From Polytrichum commune (Eukaryota > Streptophyta > Polytrichopsida > Polytrichales > Polytrichaceae): DNA of 64,000 bases. The position numbers and the translations under genes were made by a program. Within the stretch, counting starts at the first letter, position 1; each line of letters starts with the position of its first letter. Below the pieces are notes generated by a model. That model did not search any database. It worked only from the letters and a program-made list of their open reading frames with translations, and was not told the origin of the DNA. The stretch spans positions 25,730,001 to 25,794,000 of the forward strand of contig OX485803.1 in assembly GCA_950295325.1 (NCBI GenBank), written 5' to 3'. This document shows, piece by piece, positions 55,325 through 64,000 of this stretch.

Positions 55325-58300
55325 TAAGGGTAGTGGCAAAAGTTGGCTTGAAGTTCTCCTCCTTACTTGGCCTTTTGTACATGGACAAGTACAACCCCAT
55401 GCACGACGAGCACAAGAATTGAGAGTGATAAATTTAGTGGGTGCAGAAAAACGGCGGCGGAGGTGGGCCGAGGCGGGGCCGAATACATGCCACGATTCTC
55501 GTGTATGTACGTGTATGGGTGTCCTCCCCTTCCCTCCTCCTAAGGAAGAAGAAACTAAGTAAGCGCCAAACCTATTGCATATGCTACTACTACTACTAAA
55601 TATACGACCTAAGTGGCAAGCATATATATATATATATATACATATATATACTACTATAAATACGCCATTTCACGCGTGTGTCCCGTGCTCCAACTTATTA
55701 CTAACTTGCGGGGTGTATCGTAACTTTATTGCGCCCGGGATTGTGTGTATGGATCACACCTAGACACTCATCTCTATGAGCTGGGCCCCTACAACTATTA
55801 CATGATGTGGAAATGCATGCAATTCTATTATAGCATATATATTTATGTATTTAGTAGAGTTGATGTCGAAATCAACATCAGAGGTCCTAAACTATACCGA
55901 TTATCCTTCAATTAGTAAGGGAAGGCTAATAGTGCGTGTCGGAAATTAGTGAGGTTGATACTAAATCACTTTATGCTATGAAATCAGTGCCACCAAAAGA
56001 TCTAGGAAACATTGTTCATTTCGACACTGTTCGCTGAAAATATTATATATAGCAACACAATTCACTAAAAGTACTGGCACTATTCATCTTGGCACTTTTC
56101 ATTAACAAGTATGTGTTTGCAAATTATTTATTTTCATTCTACAAGCACCTTAGAGCACACACTAATTTTCTTGAAATATTTGGTAAATGAGCATGTATTC
56201 ATGAGGTTTGTATCACTCAGTACATATTTTAGCCCTCATTAGTTTTGAGACTTGACAAAATATTGTGTGTTTCGGGAATTAGTACCACACGCACTATTTG
56301 GAATGATCAGTGTAGTTTCGAGGGATTCACTTGAGATGAAAAAACCACAAACCTATGGGGGTCATGTTTTTACTAGATGCCTTTAGACCTCTTGGTAATA
56401 GTGGTAGGGGTCCAGTTCAAAGAGGTGGCGTCTAGCCCTGGCTTGGGGTATGACTCATGAGAAAATGATGTATATTGGGCTCCACATGATGCATCTTCCT
56501 AAATTTCATCAATTGGTGAGAACTTATGAGAGAGGGATGAAGTTTCATGGTAGCATCCATTACCAACATACATGAAGTCTTATACAATCAGTGAAAGAAG
56601 AATGCAAATATACTATTGTGTAAGATTTGCAAAATTTTCAATGATGTAGGACAAGTTACCAATGATGCATATCAATTGTTTAGGTCTCATATGCTTATAG
56701 TTTACACTAAGCTTTTGATTTAGTGTGGACCACACTATTCATCATCAATCACACTAATTATCTTACAATCTCTGGTTGGCAAATAGAGAGGGTGTCGCAT
56801 GCCACTTGGTGCTATGTGGCCAGTTACAAAGGCCATTTAATCAACATGGCATATTAATTTTAATGTCACATCAAATCATATATTTGTGTATCATGAAAGT
56901 GGGTGAAAGCACCGTTCAAACTCAATTCCTAACTTTCACAACCAATTTAGCAATAGCTTCCACCAATTTAATTAGAAATTATAAATCAAGTTAACTATGT
57001 ACACGGCTAACTTCAATGCATGTTGTGAGTATTTTCATGATTCGGTATTCACAAATCAATTCCATAAAAGACATTACTTTACTTCATGATCAATACAAGG
57101 AGAATGGGCTCACATTCTTTAATTACTTTATTTCAAGGGAAATAGCACCTTGTGAATAAGATTCTCCAAGTGCTCCTTACTCTTCATGGCTAGCTCCACT
57201 AAAATGTTGATTGACCGCTCTTCTTCAACCTTGCTTGCCACATTTGCAGGGATTGCTTGTACATTGTGATGGATATGTCCACCTACAATGGGCCTACAAA
57301 TTACAATGTGATTCTTGAACTACGAGCCTCAACTCTTTGGTTGTACTACAAAACATCTATGTGGACGATTGGTCATTGCTACTCAACCTTTAATTATAAA
57401 AAACAAGTATTGTGCAAGATGCCATGCCCACAAACATGGATCATGGTCCACCTTTTTTTAGTGAAATTGCTTGAGAAGATTCATATGGTTGCTAGAGTGG
57501 AGCGAAGGTCCAATATCATGAAACCGAGGTGTGCCACATGGAAAGTTGGTCTGGAAAATCATGAGCTTAGGTTTAGAAGGTTCATGAAATTGATAGCAAC
57601 ATTAAGATATGCAAGTGTTATTCCGTAACTTCTCTTAATTGGACACCTATATTTGATGGGTGTGTGGTTTAGTGAGGAACAAAGAACAAACATCATAAAG
57701 ACACATGTTTGTAAGAGATTGCATCATGTCTTCAAATTCTATCGACTACTTCACACTCAATAAGTGAACACAATTTGTAGGACCTATGTATTCAGTTAGG
57801 AAATTGACAAGTCTTGCAATTCTGATAACCGTAACTTAGGGGATGTCCGATTTTCAATCTAATTTTTGACGATGCTTCATCACAAATTTGTTGTGTCATT
57901 GTTTAAAATGTGGTAGAAGTTCCCAAGGGTTGGACTTTTCATACCACGAACAAACCAACGTGAGTGTAAGAAGGGTTATTAATTTAGGCATTAAAATACA
58001 TAGTATACACAAGGGAGAGGTTTTTTTTTTCTTCTCTACTCACTTACACACATCATTAGGTATTCAATGAAGAGTCCACCCTTAGGTAGAAGTTGGAGCA
58101 TATGAAAAACCAAATAACACCCACATACATTAGAGTTAGCCTTTAACTTAACCCCTAACTTCCCATACCAATTTCCCTCAATATGTCCAAAAAATGTGAC
58201 CTCAATTTCAGTGACCGTAGCTGAAGATCTAATGTGTTTTTGACAAATCCAACCATATAGGTGTTTGCAAGTTTGAGGTGACTACTCACAGTCCAAATGT

Positions 58301-59290
58301 TAAACATTGAAGTTTAATTATATAGGATATTATAATGGGAATGTCAATAGTGGTCTGAGGGTCAACAATTTAGAAATCAATTTAGGGTTGGTTTTTTCTA
58401 TCAAACCCCCACTCAAATCGTCTCCAAATGTCAAAATGCTACATTGATTTAAAAGAAGGGCAATATACCTACTCAAATCAGCTCACAAATCTTGAAACCA
58501 TTATTTTGTGATTTTTTGGTAAGCTTTGGAATTTGAGGCAGTGGTGCCACAATTGCGCACCTTCCACGTGGATTTACATCCACCAACACATGTCCAACTA
58601 AAAATTCCAATGGTAGATGTTTAAGATATGTTGCGTTTGAGTGTCATGCAAATTTTCATATCAATTCGGAATCATTTGCACATACTGATCAACAAAAAAC
58701 ATGTTTAGGATATGTTGCTCCTTTACTACAGAGGTGATAAATGTCAAGTTTTGGTTGGTGGACCGGTTCCACTATAAAAAAATATTAGAGCACATTCTAA
58801 TGTTTGAATTGATCTAAAAATAGCTAACTTTGTTGAATCAAAATAACAACCAAGAATTCATCCAAACTAGTGTCAAAGGGGTCAAACATAACTACTCACA
58901 ACCAGACTATGGTTGCACATAGGACAATTAGGGGTTAATGATACTTTTTGTTAAAAGTTGGTGTCCTATGATATTCCATTGGTTGTTTTGCATACAATAT
59001 CAATAACTTCTTTCCACTTCGAGTGTTCCATGCTCGGACTTGGTGTTTGAATTTGAGTGAAGAACAACCTAATCTATCATTTCATGAAGGGGTCAAACTC
59101 ATTTTAGCATCTCTTTAGCATGCCAAAATGAGTTTAACCTTCAATAAACAAATATAGCTTGCTCTTCGTTCAAACCTGTACTTTACCTCCAATCATGCAC
59201 CAAAAACTTACCGAACGCCGTAGGTGTTGAAAGCAAAACAACTAACTCTCAATCAAGAGTCAAATTGAGTTAGAAAAATCACTTTATCAC
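55325..59290. other. AT-rich stretch, no gene seen
   Basis: No supported gene. It has a (TA)n run at 55622-55649. The frame at 57257-57628 has no recognised domain or favourable codon use. Confidence 0.55.
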
Positions 59291-59662
59291 AAGCCTCATA
59301 AAATTAGGCATTTGCATAAATTAAACATATTAGCTAATTTATGTGCGCCACGCCCCCGGGACGCCTAAAATAGGTGTTTTTCAAGAAATGCCTGGAAAGT
59401 GCTCAGAATTGGACAACTAGAGTGTGTTTCATATGACGTTGTGTGTGGCATGTTTTATTATGTTGATAGTGAGAAGGCTCTCATCAGCAAAAACGACCGT
59501 CAGGAGCGTGATTGCGCGTTGAACTACGCAGACTCGTCGTTGAGACATACACATCCTGAACATTTTTGAAATGTTTTTTTTTCCTTAATTTATGCAGGCC
59601 GCTCTAATTAGTTTATACATTTTAGACGTCTATTTATAGAACGCCTAATTTAATGAGGCGTG
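59291..59662. mobile_element. candidate MITE
   Basis: AAGCCTCATAAAATTAGGCAT at the left faces ACGCCTAATTTAATGAGGCGT at the right, with further inverted similarity (GCATAAATTAAAC, TTTAGACGTC). The target duplication is not resolved. Confidence 0.5.
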
Positions 59663-60630
59663 CTCTATCACGACAACATTGGTTGGATTGTGGTCAATGA
59701 GATCCATAAGTATAAGTGCGAAGTAAAAGGGCTCATTGATTTTCTACCAAAACTACCGGGAGCCTGGGTGAAGTTGCAATCGATTGGCTAACAATCATGG
59801 ACACATGTTTTGGCTTGCAGAATTTCATCCTAAATTGGCGCTGAATTTGGACTCCATAAGAGGTTGGAGATCTCGAGATTCGACCTAGTAAGTTAAAAGG
59901 ACTTGCCATGGCCCATTATTCCCAACAATATGGCTTTCGATGCCTTGGGAAAGGGATTCCTTGGGTTGAGGTTGTACAATGCTATATATGGCCCACCAAA
60001 CCATCAACAAATGACAAGTGGTCGCCAAGTCCATGATATTTTCTTGCTCCTTATATTAAACTACAAAGACATGATCCAACTTGGTTTCTTGAGCCCTACA
60101 CAATAGTTAGAGACACATATCACCAACATCCTTATGCCAACATTCATATAGAAATCTCTTCGTGCACTTAAACTTTATACACATGTCCGACTTGGATTTT
60201 TTCTTGAATAATAGAATACTTGTGAAGTGCAGTCATTAAAGGACCATGATTCACATCTATATGGCTAAAAATATTAAAATGTTTTTCTAGACCTCTGAAA
60301 ATGAATCTCATCACATATCTTGTTGTTCCGATGAGAGACTGGAGAAAAAATTGACATGATTCGATGAAGTCGGAGTTATTATAAATTGTTGAGGAGTTGA
60401 AACATAACATTTTTGAACAGTGTGCGTACGTGTGGGCCCGTGATTATACAATGAGGTACACTTTATGAGATATAGAGGATAACCATGCACTTGGAGGCAA
60501 TAAAAAATTTCAACAGCTACATCTACAAAAAGTGCTTACTCAAATTGAAACCAAGATATTATGCGTTGTTTCCAAAAACAACACACACGCACGTGCGCGC
60601 ACGCACACACACATACACACACAAACCAAC

Positions 60631-60661
<31 letters not shown>

Positions 60662-63600
60662 GAATAAAACAATTAAAATAAACGATACAAAACGTTTTTT
60701 TAATTTAAATTTAAAAACTTTGAATTTGAGAATCCCATTTTGGACGCTGAGGCAATGAAGGGTTAAAGCAGCTGTCAGCACAGGTTGCAACTTCCACACA
60801 CATAGCTTGAAGACAAGCTGTGAGATGAGATGATCTTGTGATTTGAAGAGCAGACTGATTGGAAAATTACCTTGCTCCCAGGCTGCTGTTGATATCAGCT
60901 ACTCAAATGCTGAGTCCTCTGCATTTATCATTGAGCCTAGCCCCAATATGACTAATTTACATACAGGGTAATAGGAGATCATCAATATAGCTACCACGAC
61001 CCAAAACTACATCATCATAATCCAAACTATACAATTGGTGGATGCAAGCCTGTGAAGTTACCGGATTGATTAGGATGTAGAATTTAAGTAGCTGTATATA
61101 CATATATAGTTTTTTATGTTATGGGTGGCCTTGATAAATCCCTCCCTCACTGCTGGAAACGGCGAAGGCAGCCTAAAATATGATGTAATTAATTTCTATG
61201 ACAATATCTAGCAGGCGAGCTATCCCATCCAGGGTTCCAGGGTTTGGACCTGCATGAAGTAGTAGTAGTAGTAGTAGTAGAGCATGCAGTCAAATAGGTA
61301 AGGATTTTAGGTTTTCTCAATTTAGTTCTCAATAGTACGCTTGTGAGTACACATCTCTAATTCGGTGCACGGACTATGCGGCTGTAATATCATTCAAGAA
61401 ATAAGATTGCAGAGGCCACATCATGTCCATATTGCAGTAGTACTTTGTGAACATGATCAGAAAACGGATACTCTAGGATTCAATAATGAAAGAACACACC
61501 GTATATTAACTTCCATCTACCTAAAATATGTGACTCCTTTTCTGACATTTGGCCAAAAATGGTCAACACAACGCGTGCATTCAACACTCCATTTCACCAA
61601 ATCAATTTGAAAATAGCACATCCATTCAATGCAAAAATGTCAAGGAAATAATATGGCCTTTGTCGTGTCTGCGAATGAGCAGCTATGCTCACTTGACGCC
61701 ACCCACTCGACACTTTGCATGGCCAACATGTCAAATGAACATTGAGAAAATGTCGATCAATTGATGTGGTCACCCGACACTTTGATGTCATACTTTTATG
61801 TCAATGGAACACACATTCTCTACTTGTAAATTGGAATGCTGCAGGAGTCGGAACGATGAGCCTGGTCACTGCATCTATTGCTTCATCATGTCATGAAAAC
61901 ATGCAGAAGCTGCCCCCCAACACACACACATATATATTAATGCCAGCTCCCTTGGGAGCAAGCATGAACCAAGAGCCTCTTTGTCTGCACGCTATTGTCC
62001 CCTTTTGGTGGTGGGTTCTATTGTACAGTAACAATTGTCATAACCCTAGAATACAGTTCAAAATATTGTCATCAAATATGATAAAATCAACAAATAAAAG
62101 CCCACCATAAATCGATCATCAAATTCTGCGAGGACCCCACCTCTTTTTGCCCTTAGTTTCTTGGAATAGATCACTTGCAAACACGCAATCTCTACGGAGC
62201 AGTGCGAGTAGGGATTGGTAAGACCAAACAGACGCCACGTTGTGTACGCCTGGGCAGTTATGTTTCAAGGTTCTCATAGGGAACCTTCATGTTGATCCCA
62301 CATAACATTATCTAGCAGCTATCAGCCGTTCCATTCTAATAGTATTCATTCACAGTGCTTCACCTGAAACTCACTCATTTTCCAAGTTGGATCTACTTCC
62401 TGACAAGCATCCTTAAGGTATAATTCTAACACGTTGCATGCCTTGCCCCACCCAACATGGTCACTCATCTGAATAATGTTATGCACCTGTGTGAAATTTT
62501 GAAGTTTAAAAATAAAATAAATAAAATGAGCAGGTAGAAGGTGACCAGGAGGAAAGTAGCAATTGAAGTTTACAGGAGACGGAAGCGCAGGCTGAGAGGA
62601 ATGGATTCTTCTCTGCTGTGCATTACGAAGAGTGCCAATCGGACGCAATTAGCTGACAAGCTCCATGAACTTGTATGTAATTACTGCATAACAGGCAGCA
62701 GCCATCCCTGAGGGACTAATTCCCTCTCTCTCTCTCTCTCTCGTAACAAGTGGCACCAACTTAGCCTTAGCATCTGAACCTAACTCACTCGGAGCCTGCA
62801 GCCAGTCATCCAGAAACCCTGCACATTCCCAACCGACATAATATGTGAATCTCGGTAGACGTTACCAAACTGCAGTATTAGTCCTCTTCATGTGCAGGCA
62901 GCTTGGACGTTGAAGGCAGGCAGGTAGCGACAGTGAAGGCGCAAGCTGCATGATTTTCATGATGCTGATGCTAATGATGGACTAGATAATCAGCAAGAGG
63001 AGAATTGAGAGGCAAATTATCCATCTACTCAAGTTTGTTACCGGTCACAACCAATCACTCATCCAATTAGAGTAGAAGGGTTACCATATCTCAACACACG
63101 GAAGCACGATCACATTCCACAATGCTTAAAATTTTGTTCATGAGCTGATCAGTTATGACCAATAACCAGCTCAAGTAGGAGGGTGGCTCGCCCACTCCTG
63201 CGGCTCATCATCCCCTCTCTCTCTCATTGATTATCTAGTCCACAACCATTTGACATATTAGGTGGCATTATGGGAATTTGGGGAACTCCTTCCACATAGC
63301 ACAATCCTCTCCGTCCCTTGTCCTCAATCCAGTCCGTCAATCTCCAAGATCGGTGTGATCTAGAGAAGAGGCCGCCAAAATGGATATGTCCAGTAACCCC
63401 TCCCAAGCCTAGAAAGTTACCCAACCCACAACCAATCAACTCATGGAACACATCATCTGAGAATTACGGATGCATGAGATCGTGCCCGCCTATATCGACC
63501 GAAATATATTGTGACAAGTTGTGATGATGATAACCCTTGTGCCCTTGCATGCGCGATCGGTTACTAACGACGATGAAGGAGGTGAGAAAGGAGGGGTGGG

Positions 63601-63700
63601 GTAAGTGAGTGAGGTAAGTTTGTTGTTGTAGCTAGACATGGCGACATGATGGAAAGCAACTTGGAAGGAAGGCGGACAGTGCAGTGGTGCAAGTGGGGGA
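59663..63700. other. AT-rich stretch, no gene seen
   Basis: No supported gene. It holds (AC)n with poly-A and (GA)n at 60590-60663, (GTA)n at 61258-61280 and (TC)n at 62724-62742. Confidence 0.55.
60590..60663. repeat. compound (CA)n / poly-A / (GA)n microsatellite
   Basis: ACACGCACGTGCGCGCACGC, then CACACA, a run of about 20 A, then GAGAGAGA. Confidence 0.95.
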
Positions 63701-63719
63701 GGGCAGTCTGCGCAGACAG

Positions 63720-64000
63720 ATCAGAGGTGCACGATGGGCGACTCTTCTCTCAGACGAGCTGATCATCGCCCATCTCCATCTCTCTCTCCTTCCTTCTTTG
63801 TCTGTGTCTGTGTCTGTGTCTGTGCGATCTCTCTCTCCACGCGTGTGGGCGCAGATGGCGTGGCTCTTGCTTCACGGGTTGTGCTACGCCTCTCTCACTT
63901 GGTACGGCTGCAGGATCCCAAAATCCCTTCCACCTCCACCTTTACCCAATCAACGGGGACAGCCGACCGCTAGTTGCAGATCGATGAGCCGGTGGAGTTT
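63720..64000 (+). other. C/T-rich segment at the window edge
   Basis: (TC)n and (GTCTGT)n runs near 63778-63825, followed by GC-richer sequence to the end. It could be the leader of a gene starting beyond the window. The short frame from 63734 is not convincing. Confidence 0.25.

Noticed and set aside
57257-57628. 123-codon frame
   Set aside because: No recognised domain, AT-rich codon use like the surrounding non-coding DNA, no splice or promoter evidence.

Overview
This window is plant nuclear DNA, probably from a non-seed land plant (fern, lycophyte or bryophyte grade). The reasons are spliceosomal introns, a degenerate TTTAGGG telomere-type tract near 27.15 kb, a nuclear tRNA-Thr, many PIF/Harbinger-, hAT- and mariner-type miniature elements, and a DUF7869-like transposase-derived gene. 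The species call is inference. Most of the window is AT-rich, gene-poor repeat sequence. No ordinary host protein gene could be supported.

Layout. 0-9 kb: AT-rich sequence with a Tourist-like MITE (5815-7573) split by a G-rich hAT-type element (6143-7472). 9-12.5 kb: a low-complexity block broken by a deleted pogo/Tigger element (10514-11624) and a hAT MITE with poly-G ends (11715-12064). 13.7-15.8 kb: a roughly 0.7-kb-arm inverted repeat carrying two copies of a broken gene, one arm split by a MITE. 16-20.5 kb: diverged duplicated repeats, MITEs and a possible SINE. 21.0-36.35 kb: the notable locus. 36.8-64 kb: MITEs, tandem repeats, microsatellites and one tRNA-Thr(CGT).

The 21-36 kb locus has two divergent transcription units. 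On the minus strand a two-exon gene encodes a 998-residue DUF7869/DDE-like protein (21033-24162). On the plus strand a four-exon gene (29533-35235) reads as a 1,605-residue protein: a DGQH motif resembling ParB/DGQHR-type domains, a degenerate methyltransferase-like glycine motif, a coiled coil, and a C-terminal FCP1/NIF-like HAD phosphatase domain. A further two-exon reading frame (35347-36347) follows.

About 23 exact copies (counted by eye) of a 16-base palindrome, ACGAACG-NN-CGTTCGT, usually flanked by TTT/AAA, lie only in this locus. They occur upstream of both genes, in the introns, and even inside coding exons. The arms are constant and the central two bases vary, as expected for dimeric protein-binding sites. 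Three copies sit 28-32 bases upstream of 3' splice sites. I suggest a large mobile or selfish element whose own protein (possibly the ParB-like domain) reads these sites for transposition, self-regulation or splicing. The sequence shows the palindromes and the in-frame splicing; the functional link is inference.
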